From Protonemura montana (Eukaryota; Arthropoda; Insecta; Plecoptera; Nemouridae): 64,000 bases of DNA. Of this stretch, positions 26,171 to 40,397 are shown piece after piece. The stretch covers positions 3,844,001 through 3,908,000 of the forward strand of contig OX387606.1 in NCBI GenBank assembly GCA_947568835.1. The letters run 5' to 3'. A model generated the notes under the pieces. That model was not told the DNA's origin, ran no database searches, and worked only from the letters and a program-made list of their open reading frames with translations. The number at the start of each line of letters is the position of its first letter. Position 1 is the stretch's first letter. The translations under genes and the position numbers were made by a program.

Positions 26171-26606
26171 GTTTGGGCATCAATTTTTGAGACGGTTATG
26201 GTGTTCAAAGCTGTTCGTCGCTACACGAAAACGCCATGGTTGTTGAATAATATGCTTGTAAACCTTCAAACGGTGAACCTAACTTATTCTAACTCACACC
26301 AAGCGTATGCATATTTTGATGTCAAAGAATCAAAGAAAATCTAAGAAAGCAAACAATCTCACAAATATTCCCTGACTTCAGCAATTGTCTTTTTTCTCGC
26401 ACTCTCAACTATTATCCCCAACTGTTCGCAAGGTTCATGCTCACAAACACATAACCGTACGAAATGTCTTCTTTTCCATCCAAAAAAACACATAGGCCAC
26501 CCACCCATAGCGACAAGCCGGCCGGCCAGCTTCAAAACCATACACCCTAATCCAATTCCCGACTCTCTAATGCTTCCACTTATCCTTAACGGTAACTGCT
26601 TACTCT

Positions 26607-26626
26607 CACACACACACACACACACA
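26607..26626. repeat. (CA)n microsatellite
   Basis: About ten CA units followed by TA-rich sequence. Confidence 0.9.
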
Positions 26627-26689
26627 TACATATATACCTTATCCCCATTTGTCGCGGGGCACTCTTTCGAAACAGCCCGATGGCCTGCT

Positions 26690-26712
26690 CAGGACTCAGG
26701 ACTCAGGACTCA
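26690..26712. repeat. 7-bp tandem repeat (caggact)n
   Basis: Slightly more than three perfect copies of a 7-mer. Confidence 0.8.
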
Positions 26713-29700
26713 CAGACCATGGTCGCCTACTCTCCAGCTTAATGTACCGACTTGGCTAGTTGACAGTTACAACTTGACCGATGGCGAACGCGATTGGAAC
26801 GCCAAGAAGCCGATGTCGCCGTCGCTAGAGCTTGCTTTCTTGTTGTCGCAAAACTTCTCGACTTATTGATAATGGATTAGCAGCGAGTTGTTTGCTAGAA
26901 ACAGCTGTCCCGCAAGTCATTATTTAGTAATGCGTCCATCACGGATTAGAGCGACGAACTCTGCGCTTCGGGTTTCTCGTTTTGTGTCTCGATGTATAGG
27001 GACACGGCTCGGTCGTTCTGATTGGACGTTGGATCCGATTGCATTCCATGTGGTGCTTGATAACAAAAGGCCTGCTAACGTTCTCGAATTACACAATATA
27101 ATTAGTGGCCATGGTATTCCTGATTGTTGCGAAATTGACGTTGGACCGGCCGCTCAGCTGACCGCAAACGATGAGATGCTCCACAATGCCCGTCGCTAGA
27201 AACTATTGGTTAATTAAGCCAATGATAGATTTGGTACGGATTTAGTTTGACAACTATTTCGCGCGCCAGCTCGTCGTATCGGGCCGCGGAGAAATGCAGG
27301 CGGTATGCTGAATAACTTGCCGATGAAAACGCCGATAAAACTGATGATTGTAATTTGAAAATACTTTGCTTAGCGAGAATAACTATGTGAAGTTTCCTGC
27401 GTTGTAAAATGCCATGGCAACAAGCAATTAACGGAATATCTAGCAAATATGAGGATGCAGCATCCTTTGAATCTCTGCCTGGTCGCTCTAATTCAATGAC
27501 CGTTATTATTAGTTACATACCTACTACATAATATCTAAGGGCTGTTTCAGTTAACTAGGTTCTGCGTTACTGTTAAATGAAATTTCCTCACGGAATTTAT
27601 GATCCTTCCAGCTTAATGTGACCATATAGCGTATGTTTGCTGCTGCAACAGAAACTACCCCGTGTGCGGTGGCAAGTAGAACTTGCTCCTCCGTCAGCGT
27701 TTATGCTCGCAGTGTATGGAAATTACCTTTGATCCTGAATAGCTTACTCGCAGGATTAGCTGCTGTGTCCTTTTTGCTGCCTAGACCCTTTCGCTTTAAC
27801 TATGGACACTTTTCAGTAGACCAGCAAAACTGTCAATACTGGTTAATTGAAAGCATGCGGGAAAGAGAACGGGTCGGTAAATTGTTTCTTGTAAATCGAA
27901 AGATTTCTGTTGTGTTTCCACATCGATTTTGAACGCTCGCCGCAGGGAAAATGGAAACACGAGAAGTGGAATGGAAAGCAGAGTAGAAATTGAATAAGCC
28001 AGCCTGCCGCTGGTCTCGTAGTTCTCCTTCGGATTGCGTAGCCTCGCGTACTCGCGCGCTCCGCGAATTCAACAGTCAACGGGGGAAAAAAATATATTCG
28101 TTAAAAAACGCCGCAAAATTCTTCTAATATACGTGCTTCGAATATCTTCGCCAGTTTTTTCTCGTGCCCGGCCGAGCTCTCTTTGACGCAAAGATATATA
28201 TGCCTGTCTTCCTGCAAGGATGCACGGTGTAATTTTCAGCTATATAGCTGTCTGCACAGTCTTCAGCTATCATTAGGGCCGCAAATGCTCTCATTGAGTA
28301 TTCATTTCCTTGTTGTTTATCACGCTACTCGGCTAGAGTTTAATTGCATCAGGAAGCTGCGAGATTTAATTGCTCTATATTGCTCGAGACACAAAGATTT
28401 TCATTAGAATTACCCTGCGTAGTTTAATCCAGGGTGCTGGGGGCGACGCAACCCTTTGGACCCCGACCCCCGGTCGGCGGCAATGTGACTATGAGGACGG
28501 ACAATATGCAGGAAGCTGCGTCTAATATTCGCCAAGTCGTGCGGTCGACCCGCTCTTCCGCGCCTCGCCGACGCCGACGCCACGACGCTGAATTCGACGA
28601 CACGCAAAGTTTCGATTCTTGCAAGGAGCGAATTCAGCGTAATCCGACGCAACCGCGTTTCGGCGAGACATCGTCGCCCGGACGCGCTGCATGTCCGTGC
28701 ACATTCACGACGGTCGCTTTGAAAGTGGTGCACGTTTCTTTTTCAACGGGCAGCGAGCAATTAAAAACTAGGTAGTAAACCGTATTCGTGACGAGAAATG
28801 CAAATCCGAGCTGCGTAAGAGACGGTGTTTGTTTTGCACCGCCGACGACTTGAAGACGTGTGCAGTGAAGAGGCTGATCGACCCTGAGGTGCCGTCGAAG
28901 ACCAATTAGGTGCGAATTTGCATCGCATCAAGTTCACGCCTCGCCGGTCGCCGGTCGCCGTCGAAGACGAGACCAACTTGTACGCGATAACTTGCACATT
29001 GATGCAGCATCTTTCACTCCGTGGTCTCGTGGTATTGAGACCGAGGACTTGCCCTGCAGTGACGCTTTTATCGGGCGCCAAAGAGCGTGAAAACTCTTCG
29101 TGCCGGACGCGATGAATTTATCGCGCCGCCGAAGCCAATTATCAGATTGTAAAATGCACAGATTACGTTATTATCGAATCGATTTTATTACAACTCGTTT
29201 GCTATGTTTATGAACGAAACATTGCGTTCGACTTGGGAGAAAAAGGTTTATATATTACCTTCGAAAGAAGTTGTTCGCGTTGTGCTTAAAAATATGTATG
29301 AAGTGGTTGGCGCATGTATCGAAGAAATTGGGTTCTGAGAGCCTGGGGCGTTTTGGCGGATACACCGAGGGACAGGGGAGGGAAGATTGTGATGGATCTC
29401 TGCCCTCGTCGTCTAAACTGAAACTCGCGCGCGTCCTGGTTCTCTTGATCTCTTTGCAAAACTTCTCGATAAACTTGCATCGCGCTACACGGCCAGCGCT
29501 GCAGCGTAATTTTGACAAACTACTTTCGACGCAAACTAAATAAAGTCTGGACACAAAAAAAAAACGCACACACACACTTGCTCACTTCTGCGGATTAAAT
29601 TTTATTCCCCACTGTATAGTTGCTTCCGTGCTGCTCCAGAGATTGTCCTGAACTTAAACTTAAGCTTATTTGATGTCCCTACGCGCAGGTCTTCGGCCCA

Positions 29701-30004
29701 CCTTGATTAAGCTCATCGTCTCCCAAGAGAGACTAGATTACGAACGGCTATAGCTGTTTTCCTCACCGAAATGTTCAGCCAAGTCACAATAATAGATATA
29801 AGGTACGGTTCAGTTAGCTTCTGTCTGTTATTTTGTCATCTCCAGCGTCTAACAAATAGTGGTGAGCTTGATCGCCGGTGTTGTCTATGTCACCTGAAAA
29901 CAAATATGGTTCGCCCTCGGTCTCGCCCTAGCTAGAAAATAGCCGCTTCTGCCTGATAAGACACTATTTCGGGTAGAAGCAGAGGGATTTTGAGAAAATC
30001 CCCC

Positions 30005-30023
30005 TATATATATATATATATAT
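30005..30023. repeat. (TA)n microsatellite
   Basis: About nine TA units. Confidence 0.9.
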
Positions 30024-33000
30024 TTGAGCTCGTAAGAGATTTTAATCTCAGGTACCTTTTAAAAGTTACGATTTAAATTAATCATACTCGGTACTGTAAT
30101 TGTCGCCATGGCTGAGCACTCAAAAGCGTATTCGAGCACTTAGCCGTAGCATGGCGGCGTTGATAGGGCGGGAAGGTGCCGGAATGAAGATCGAGCACTC
30201 AAGAATTACACCTTGCTCACTCGCTAGCGCTAGTAACTGCACAAGATAGAGTGACTAAGCCCGATCCTCCTTTTAAAGTAATTGCATATTATTTCTTTCT
30301 ATTAGTCGCGAGCCTGTCCCTGGATTGGCAACGCGACTGGTACTGCTTAATGAATCCGTGGAAGGGGGGCTTTTGTTGCAAATGTCTCCCTTCACGGTCT
30401 GTGTTTTATGCTTTTCTTGCGGGAAATCTCACACTGGTTTACTCTGGGGAGGCGACATGCGGATCCGTCAAGAAGCATGCTGAAATGAAACTTCCGCCCA
30501 CCGACCCACCTACCGACCCACCTACCCACCCTCCATGGGGATTGGTGTAAAGTGGGAGTTAATTGCTGGATCTGCTTCAACTTGGTGACAGCTGACAGTT
30601 CGCTGGGAAATTGTGCCGATTGGATTAGCGACAGCGACCAGTAGACAGGAAAACCTGTGCGGAAAATTAAGTGTTTACGCGTAGGTATTTGTTGAATTGC
30701 AAGTAGTGTCTGTCCAAACCGTGAACTGATTTGGAGATTCTAGACTTTTTTGTTTCTTGGATGAAAAGTCGAAATCTTGAGGGGCAGTTTGTGCTTGTTC
30801 ATATAAGACTAACGATCGCTTTCTTTCTTTTAATTGAAAACTTGTTATCCGTATGTCCGGTCGGAAAAGTTTAATTGGAAGCGGGAAACAAGTTGAAATG
30901 AAAGTCTACAGGATAGCCATTACATTCTACTGGACGCTCTGATGCCAGAAGGCATCGAGGTGGAGGTGCCGGGCTCGTAGTCCGTGATCTCAATTCATTT
31001 CACAGGGAGGATAAAGGAAAGGAATTTGAAGAAAATTTCCAAATCTCTTTCTCTCGCCCCCTTCCCCTCTCTTATTAAGTCACAGGAAAAGTCAAGCGCT
31101 GAACGAACAGTGGAAAGTGCAAAATTGTGCAAAGAAGGCAACTCTCGTAAATCAATTAAGTCAACTTTGATCGAAGTTTCCGTGTTGATGAGTGATGACC
31201 CAGATCTTTAATAAGTTGAACGTTAATTTCCACTCGAATTTTCCGCCGTCACCAACTCGTCGACGTGAACGGGGGTGGGGGAGAGGGGACTTCGATTTCA
31301 CGCGTTTTAAGGGAAAGTGTGGCTTATTTGAAAGTCAATGCCGTCGCAGATTGTGAACTCACACTCCGAAATTCTATCCGTGCCTCGCCCTTCACCCCGC
31401 CACCGTCCCGGCCCGAAAAAACCCGGTCGGTTCCCAATTCCTTTCGACCCAGAGACAAGATTTATATAGTACACCCTCACATAGACCGTAGGCGCACATG
31501 TATGCTGTAGGTATACAAGAAATAATGTCGGCAAAATAGAGCCCCATTTCCTCCATTAAAATTTGTTGAATCCACGCGCTCTGGGCAACTTTTCCCTGAG
31601 CACATTAGTCTCCATTAAGGTGTGCGGATCATATTGTTGTTATTTACGGCTAAGCCTGGAGCTTCGCGAGCGCCGCGTTTAGAGAGAATCGATTAGTGTG
31701 TTGCGTACAGTTCGACGAGCTACGCACAATGCGTAGTAGATTATCCATGTAAATTTGCTGCGAAACGCAGTTATGTGAGGGCAACATTGTGTCATAGCGC
31801 ATATCGAAAACACACAGTAAAATAACATTGAATTGTTCACACATTTGCATTTGGGAATGTTAATTTATAATTACCGATGTCCGTTTCGTTTAAGTATTTA
31901 AATGACACGCAGTTTCCACCTGAAAACTTAGGGCACCTAAAATGTACTCCTTGGACAACCATGTTGTGACGGTTAAAATACATTTGCAATAACTGGAGAA
32001 TATATAATTCTCTGAATATTTTTTATTCCAATACCAAACTTACAGCTTCCGGCATTTAATTTTATAATTTTTGTATTCTCACAGATAATTGTTTGGTCGT
32101 ATGTGCATTGCATGTGCAAAAGAAAACAGATTTTCTAAATCGATACAAAAACTTGAGGCATGCACAAACGATCTGGAAAGCGATAAATTTCAAAAGAAAA
32201 GAAACGCTGCTCAAGACCACTCCTCGCTAAAACAAATTTTCTCACGAGTCTATAGCCGAACTAGATCGGGTACACAAAATGCACCCAGAGCTTTGAAAGT
32301 TTACAACATAACGTCCCTCTAGCAGGGTCGAGGTTCGTGCCCCGGCGGCGATATAGCCCAACTCGATCGAGTCTAATTGAGGGGTAATTTGTGCCGATCA
32401 GATGCACGTCCGTGTGCCGCCCTCGCGGGTGGCCGAAGCACGCGCGCCGTGCAGGGGGGATGCCCTCGGACCCACGCTCTTAATGGTCACCTTTCACGTG
32501 CCGCGCGATTGGATTTATCGTCAGTTGCGAGACACCGGGTTCGAGTTGGGGGTGGTTCGCTATCTCGAATCGATTAGCCACGATTTAACATTATACTTAA
32601 AGCTATTTGGCTTTCTGAGGAGCCAATCGGTCGGTGTGGGACAGTGCGGATTGTAAAAGAGAGAATCTACGTGAGGCAAAAGAGAGAAATCTAAAATGAG
32701 CGCAAAAAGATTCAAACAACTTTTTAATGCTTTGCTCTCCATATGAATGATTCATTTTTGGAATCGTGTTAACTGTATTCTCTTTCCGGAGGAAAACCAA
32801 AAAAGCAATCTCATTACTTGGCAGCAAAATACTCGTTGAGCTACAAACATATTTCTATGCGTCGTAAATTTTCCTGACTCCACTAGAAATAGTTTCATTG
32901 TTGGCGAATGCCAACAATGTTGGAGCTAGGGATTCGCCCTCGTGGCATGACGTGTCGCGATGTGTCGTGATACGAGGTACTGGGACGGACTCCGATGGTC

Positions 33001-36000
33001 GTCGATGGGCACCCTCCACTGCGTCAGGACGGGCGAGAGACGTGATCAGACGTGCTAGTGGCAGATTATCGCGCCAAATGTTCGGACAGGCTCCCGTCGT
33101 CGACGAGTCTCTGGCTGAAATCGCTGCTAGCGCACCGGACTGGAGCGTTATTGTGCATCGATTGACAGCGAGGCTTATCCTGAATAGACAACCGGAACGG
33201 TGCGAACATTATTTTGTTTTATTTGTCTTATTTTTAACAATCTGGCTTTTGAAAAATTTGTCCAATTGGAATTGCACGCCACTCGAGAAAACAGAGCTGT
33301 ATTTTAATTCCCTGGAGGAAGCAGCACCCGACATTTCAAATATCGAATCCGCTTCTTTTCAGTTTTTCACGACTCAAGGCGCGTCGGAAATTTCCCTCAC
33401 CACCAATTTCAATATTGCTCGGCACGCCATCTGCCGGTTACCCCCCGAGGGAATGTTATGATATTACGAATAATTCCGAAAGTTTTCTCCGCCGCGACCC
33501 CTGATTGTGATCGTCTGGCGAATCAGGATACCTTGGCTGCACGAGTCCTGCTGGTGTTTTCTCATAGATTTATGAAAATTTATTTTGAGATTAATTTCTG
33601 TCCTGCAGCAAAATGGGGTCGGAAACAAGACGCATCGACGCTTCAAAAGACTTTAGAAACGTGAAGGGTACAGTGAGCTTTGAATAGGATCTCACAGACG
33701 AGGTATACAATAAACTCGGCATTACTTTATTATTTTCTAAGATATTTATACAAAAAACGCTTTTTTCTCGACTTTTCCACGCCGTATAGCTTTCAAAGTC
33801 TGTTCTCTCATATTTCCGAATCTGTGCACCAATAAACCTAGGCGACAAGTTGAAAGGTTTCGTGCAGCCTTTCTGCTCAGATATCACCCGCTCAATGCAC
33901 GCGCCCAAGTGAGAAGATATGCGTGTAGTCTCATAGAGTGAGCGGGAATCGAAGTTCGAGCCTCCAGTCCACGCTGTCGCAAGTCGATCTCGCTTCCCGC
34001 GTCTTCACGCTCCATCTACTTCTGGAGCATTGCTACAAATTGGGTACCGACAATATAACGCACTTGCTCCGCGAGCGCACGAGCGCACGCTATTGCATTC
34101 TCTGTACACGTTATGCACTCTTCACTTGATTTCATATACCGAAGTATTGTCGTGTGCCGCTGTGCAAACCCTATTTCAGAGTTGGGAGATCAAGGGATGA
34201 TGTACAAAAAAGTATGCATTTTTCTTTGTAAAATAGTTTTTACTTTATTTTGACTAGGGAAACCATGTTTGTGATATCTAGCGACGAGTATAGCGACATG
34301 CATGTACGTAAATAAGGCACAAAATCATACTATGCGATCTCTCATTGCAGTCGTCTCCCAAGTCCCAACAGGAGACGTTTTACATCGGTTATAGTGACTA
34401 CTGGCGGAGGAGAGAGTCCTCATTATGCGCAGAGATGTTACCTCGATGTCTACGTCTTGAGACAAAGACGGAAGACAAATTTGAGGCCGGTAAACTCGAG
34501 TTATTCGTCTCGTTACGTGGCGGCTGATCCGCGAAGTAATTGCGCTCAAGAAGGCGCGAATAGATCCAATTTGGCCAAGTGCGAGCACGGCCTTTTGACA
34601 CTAAGATCTGTCGGCGTTATCGTCTTCCACCCTTTAGTGCGTAATTGCGTCACGCGTCTCAGCAAGCATCCATTATCAGTGGAAAAGGTCGCCATTCTTG
34701 TGTCAAGCGTCGGTGGCTGGTTTTTGAGAGCGAGTCATGGCGATGCCATATTGGTGATTATGATTCGCTGCCCGTTTGATTCTTTGTAAGACAATTTTGT
34801 GAGATGGACAATGTTTTCCCATGAATATGCTTCTCAAACACGTTAAGTTGTTTTTCATTTTGATATAATAATCATTGATGGTAATGACATTAATGTTCGA
34901 CTCGACGACGGCTTTGTATGATCAAGTTCGGCAAGCCTAGGTGGAGTGAAGCCCTGCTTTAGCGTCGAATTGATTTTCCTGGCCCGGCCTAGCTTTCATC
35001 GAGTTGGGCTGTGTTTGCTTTATATAAAAATCTAATCATGCTAAAATGAAATGTCCTTTACCATTGTGTAACGAAGGAACAAACTGGCCCCGAGGTAAAA
35101 AAGAGCCGTTCCTTTCAAGTTTTGCTCCCATATTCGATACTCTTTGCAATGAGGTTTAAAATATTCATCACTCGAGAGGGTGGTCGACGCAGCAGGCTAC
35201 TTCGTGCTGTTTCGTGCTGTTTCGCTGTTCCCTGTAGCGTCGACCCACGCGGAATTCGGGCAACCGTTCAGATTCTGTTTCGGTTAAGTCGACGATTGCA
35301 AAGCATGCAGCAAACGCTCGGATTCATCACAGCGAGAAAATGTTGTCGAATGTTTGCAACAGAAAGAAACTCATGCGAATAAAGTGTCATTCAGAGAGGA
35401 AAACTTTTAAAGAATTATAATTTATTTCTACTTACCGAATGTTCAATGATTGATTTTATACATTTTATGATTCATTGGTAAACCAGTCCTGATTCAATTT
35501 CTCAAGCGCTTAAGTTTCCTTCAGGATCTCAGTATGTTTCTTTATTTTCATCTCCAGTGCACTTCGTTTCGAATCCCACAAGTCGTTCATTCAAATGAAA
35601 AGTTTACGATAAGCCGTTGACAAATTATGCATTTTCCATCGCCCTGCAGTTGACTGCGCTCTTCACCGAGACTCTGCACCGAGTACATAATCTGGGTCAA
35701 ATAAACGTCATCTGTCAATGTGTGGCTTTGAGTGGCGCGTAGCATTCCCGGCATGCTCCCTCATTCGATGGCACAAAGGCCGAGATCTGGGCACAGTCTG
35801 ACTCGAACTGAATATCGTATGAGTTGACTCGAGATCGACAGCCATTGATTCATTGTAATTGCTTCAAGTACAAGACCATTTGGCTAATTATGTCGACTAA
35901 AAACGATAACGTTACCCGGCTGTGTAAAAGAATCCGCTTGGACCACGTTTTGGGCCTTTGTCTCCAACGAAAACACAAAAAAAGACACTCTCGAGTCGGC

Positions 36001-38893
36001 TTACCAAGCAGCTAGCTGCCAAGCGCGGCTCAGAAAGGTGGGAAATGGAAGCAAGTTTTTCGCTCTTCTTTTTCTGATCGGCGTTTAATAAAATCGTCGA
36101 TAAATCAGGAGAGGAAATATTTCGTCGGCTTGTTGTAATTCTATCAGAATTCTATCTGACGTCACAGCTCGCTCGCTTGTACAGACAGTGACAGCGATTC
36201 GTTCAGCAGAAGCTAGACTGGCAACCGATTGCTGCATATGCCGCGCGAGCGTCGCGGATATGCCATACCACCGCTGCCGCCAAGAGTATTTGACTTTATA
36301 AGAGTTTTCGAATTGCCTTTGACAGAACCCCTCATCTTCCATTCTTTACGCATCAACGTACCCAAGATTTGATTTACTCGCTTTTTATGCAGCACTTTGC
36401 CTCGCGATCTCTGTCGCACACGCGGCGTACGTGCAATTGCGCACTCGCTCTCTTAAAACTGCTAACCTGGTTACGAAACCTGTCCACCTCCCCTCAACTC
36501 CCGCCGCCCGCCTCCCGTCGCGACGGCGACGCCGCTGCACGACGTCCACTTAAGTGTCCTAACTCATCTGAATACAGGCTTCATCACACTCCGACAATCT
36601 GCAGCCTCCACAGCCTCCATACTTTGCTGCATAATAATATTATACATTCGCTCCTTTCATCTTGCTGATGGGAAAAGAAAGTAGAAAAAAAGGAATGTCA
36701 CAAACGAGTCTTATACTCAACTAAATGAATTGCAAGAAAAATACACACACTATTTCTTCTCTTTGCTTCTCTTTCCTGTGCACAGAGTTTTATTTATTTA
36801 TTCTGCAAAGTACATAACTCAGCTGTGTTCGTTTTGAATATCTTCCCCGAGCTAATTCCCGGGCAGCTGCAGTTCCAGCGCTCCCCGTTTGTCGTCGGCG
36901 CAGCGCGCTGTGTCTGCCTAGCGTTTTTACTCCCAGTTGCCCGTCGGAAAAATTGCCCTCACGACAGGTGCAGATTTATACTCACGAAATCTGGGTCGGA
37001 TTCTCCGGGGCAAGCCGGTATTTCGCCCAAGCGTGAATTTACAACCGAGCTTAGTGGATTGTCGTTAGCTTACGTCGTGTCAGCTGAGCTACCCCCTTTG
37101 GTCGGCTCCCACGGGGGGACTTTTCGACGGCCCCCCGAAAGTCGGCCAAAATGTTGATATTAACGACAAAATCCGAATGTGGAAAAACCAAAGAAAAGTG
37201 CAATAAACAAAGTATCGGCTTTTCCTTGTCGCGGCGGCGGCTTGAACCGTGATAACTCCCCAGGTGCGTCGCCTGGGCAAACAAACCCGTGGGTAGCCGA
37301 GGCCGGGGAAATGAATGACGGCGATATCAATAACAGTGTTGACACAACGCACGTCGGCATCAATCTTCGCTCTGAAAGATGGTGCCAGTCGAGAATCAAT
37401 TACTTTATGACATATTGCCAACGTGATAATCATATTGGAACAAGGTAGCTTGAGCACCGTTTGTACAACGCATAACCTGTAATTGATTGATCTTATCAGG
37501 TGCTATGCAAAGCGTTGGCCCTAGAGTCACATGGCTCCAAGATATCGTTATGCAGACCAAGAAAAAATATGTGTCTAGCGTTAAACGTGTTTACACCTTG
37601 AAATTCTGATAGCTTGTGATCGAAAACTTAAGATGTTTGAGCCAAGGGGACTTGCCCTTCGTGTGCCCTGCCCGTGTTTGGGTACTGCATTTAGAGATTT
37701 CATCTGTAGTAATTGCCCGACTCATTGGGTAGGCACGTCACGCTCGCATGGTCAAACTGCCCCGGTAAATGGTAATCGCGGCGACGGCGACGGCACCACC
37801 TCAGTGATCTTGATTAATAGAAAGAAGCTGTCGGCAATCAGGTTTGCCTCTGGACACACGCAAGAAGTTATCACTCGTCTGATCCGATCCGAGCTGGATG
37901 TGTGTTACCATGTGATTTCATGTGGGCAGTTTCAACAGCAGGTATTTCATGATGTTGGTGCGGTATAATTACATCTGACCCATTAGACAGGGAACACCGC
38001 GAAGTTAATGTAATTCGGGTTTTACGATTAGTACTTGGGAACTTAATTGAAAAACTCGCATTGAAATGACGATGGCTTGGTCGCAGTTAGTTAACGAGTT
38101 ATTATTTATTTTCTGCATGGATGTTAAACTCAGATGGGAGCGGTCGAGACAAAACGTAACAGAACATCTGTTGGTAACGTTTTTTTTAACGTTTTGTTGT
38201 TTTGACCAAAAGATGGACGCTCGTTTGCATAGAGCAGTCGAGAAGCGGTAATTGCGAAGTAATACCGCGTGCACGTCAGCCCCTAATCGCTTGCGTGAGC
38301 ATTTTACCGAAACACATCTTGGAGGCCAGCTAAAGACTCCAGAGTCAGCGACAACTAAAACGAAACAACATTTTGTTTCAAAATAAATTACCGATTTGTA
38401 TTGGGAACTTCACGAGACTGTCAAACATTCGGGTTGATTAAATCATCCTATTTACCGATCCAGCATGTAGCTGGGGCCAATAATGCTGATTGGTAGAAAG
38501 GATTAATTTGTCCGATGAACCGCATCTGTTTGCGAACCACTCTGCACTCTCGCAGCCGGCCATCCACGCAAAGCCTGCGTGAATGGCCGGCCGAAACGTA
38601 GCCAGCGAATCCGTGGATTCGACTCTAACTCTTACCCGTATTAAACACACATACTCTCTCCCCGTCCCCCACCCATCCAGCGCAGCACCCGTGCTTACCG
38701 CTCGGTCGTTATTTTATCAAATTGAAAATTATCTACGGATTGAAGTCTGGGACAATCCGTCAGATGGCATCTACAAAATTTCCTTTGAGCTCGCGAAGCC
38801 TCGCGACCGGTCTCGACGCCGGGGCTCTTGCGTGGAATCTAGCGCCGGGAAAGCGACGTAGATATTACCGGCAAGGTTGGGATTCTTTTCATT

Positions 38894-38909
38894 CCCCCCC
38901 CCCCCCCCC
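38894..38909. repeat. C16 homopolymer
   Basis: Sixteen consecutive C bases as assembled. Confidence 0.85.
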
Positions 38910-39092
38910 ACTCCTTTCCCTCGCGCGATAGGGGAGCGAAATGAAGTGGACTACAAACAAACAAAGCGATGGCTTGAATACAGTCAAAGAGCAAATAGAG
39001 CAAAACACAGATCGTTGCATGGGCCAATGGAGAGTGAATTGGTTTTTGTAGTAAAATGATGAATGTAGTACCTCGCGAAAGCTGTGCATAGT

Positions 39093-39111
39093 GAGAGAGA
39101 GAGAGAGAGAG
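39093..39111. repeat. (GA)n microsatellite
   Basis: About nine GA units. Confidence 0.9.
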
Positions 39112-40121
39112 GATAAAGAAAGATAAAAGGGATAATAATGAAAAGCTTTCCGTGGGCCATGCGTGTTATTTCTGTGTTGCTAATTAATGCTATTCGGTGT
39201 ATTAAAATGTTGATTGTGTATGAACGAGACAAGAGAGAGCGCTCTCAGAAACTTGACGAGTGTTCTTTGTGTGCCCGTTTGACGTAACACCATCAAAGAG
39301 TAAGACATCTCAATGAGAGAACGCTGCTGCTCGCTTAGAAATCTCGTCAGGTTTCTTCCATAGAGGAAAATTGGTTTCTCGTACAGGTATATTTCTTTTG
39401 CTACTTTTCCACAAGCTCAGATAAACTGAAAATAGATATACGATCCACAGATTATAAACCTAACAAGCTTATTTTCTTTATATGAACGTTTTTCTTGTCG
39501 CCTCGTTACTAGACTCGATGTTCCTCTCTTGTCCGCGACGAGGAGGATTTTTCCTGTCCTCGTCGTCTATTTTTGGAGCGGTCATTATAGCCAAAGAGCT
39601 TACGGCCTCTTAGTCGATGTCCTCCAATTTTCATCCGCCTTATCACTAAGTGAAGTCCACAAAAAAAAAAAGTATGCTGCTGAAGCGAAATTCATCCCTA
39701 GTCCACCCTCAGCGTTTTCGCCGGGGAGGATTACGGTGAGCGATGGCGGATGGCATATTTGGATACCTACTCTATTCATCTTCAACTTAGTGAATCGTCG
39801 CCGAGCTATCGTCGAGTTGCCTCTTCCTCTATTGAAAGCTGCCGTCCTCGCAGTGTCGCCGCCGTATAAATTGGGAGAACCATGTTGATCCTGTTTATAC
39901 ACGATACTACTTTCTTCTTTATCGCATTTCCTTTTTTTCTCCCGTTATATCGCGCGCGTGGTCTAGCTCTGACTTGGAAAGGTAAAGAAAACGTGACGAA
40001 GTGAAAAGATAAAATTCAGGAAGGATTTAGCCATCGTGCCGCCATGCTTGCTTCAGAATGTGTAGATAGATGTAAAAATACATATATTTTCTAACGTGGA
40101 TATTTCTTCTTTCTTTTGCAG

Positions 40122-40397
40122 ATCCTTCGGTGACTTCGAAACAGAAATATTCGGCCTACGCTTCTACGAATGATTGTCGCAAATACTATTCCAGCGCATG
40201 CCTATTCAATCGAATTGAATAATTCAGCGATACAGTCTCGGGCCGTTTGAAAAATCTAAAAAAAAAGGCTTGCCAATCACAGAGTGACCCGTGTGCGTGT
40301 GCGTTAGTGTGCGTGCGTAGTGCGTGCGAGAACTGGGTGCGTACCCCGTCATGATCGTCTCGAGCGGCGCCAGGTAATGCTCGCCAGCCGTGCGACC
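40122..40397 (+). other. Probable 5' UTR part of the first Ddr coding exon
   Basis: A T-rich tract ending ttctttcttttgcag (AG at 40120-40121) is a strong 3' splice site, so the exon that carries the start codon probably begins at 40122 and an upstream non-coding exon exists. Alternatively, transcription starts inside this stretch. It contains three short upstream reading frames: 40170-40250, 40198-40218 and 40351-40377. The last ends in TAA, overlapping an in-frame ATG of the main frame (TAATG, 40375-40379). Confidence 0.45.

Larger units (their letters stand above)
25993..26195. repeat. Inverted pair of tRNA-like sequences
   Basis: Two 67-base arms (25993-26059 and 26129-26195) are reverse complements with three mismatches, separated by a 69-base spacer. 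Each arm carries the 3' two-thirds of a tRNA-like sequence, including a T-arm with a 5-bp stem and a box B match (the right arm has ggttcgagtcc). The arms extend past the tRNA-like 3' end into shared sequence (atcaatttttga), as expected of copies of a dispersed tRNA-derived repeat rather than of a tRNA gene alone. Confidence 0.8.
26196..40121. other. No recognisable gene; upstream of Ddr
   Basis: No supportable coding region in about 13.9 kb. Visible are CA, TA and GA microsatellites, a 7-bp caggact repeat (26690-26712), a CCACCTACCGAC-type tandem near 30494-30535, and a C16 run (38894-38909). The longest frame (32898-33461, +) opens on TTG, has no ATG for about 60 codons, and has one hydrophobic stretch but no domain I recognise. 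Non-coding 5' exons of Ddr may lie here but cannot be placed from sequence alone. Confidence 0.5.

Noticed and set aside
32898..33461. 187-codon + strand open frame with one hydrophobic stretch
   Set aside because: It opens on TTG with the first ATG about 60 codons in. A hydrophobic run alone does not support a membrane protein, and no splice or domain evidence is present.
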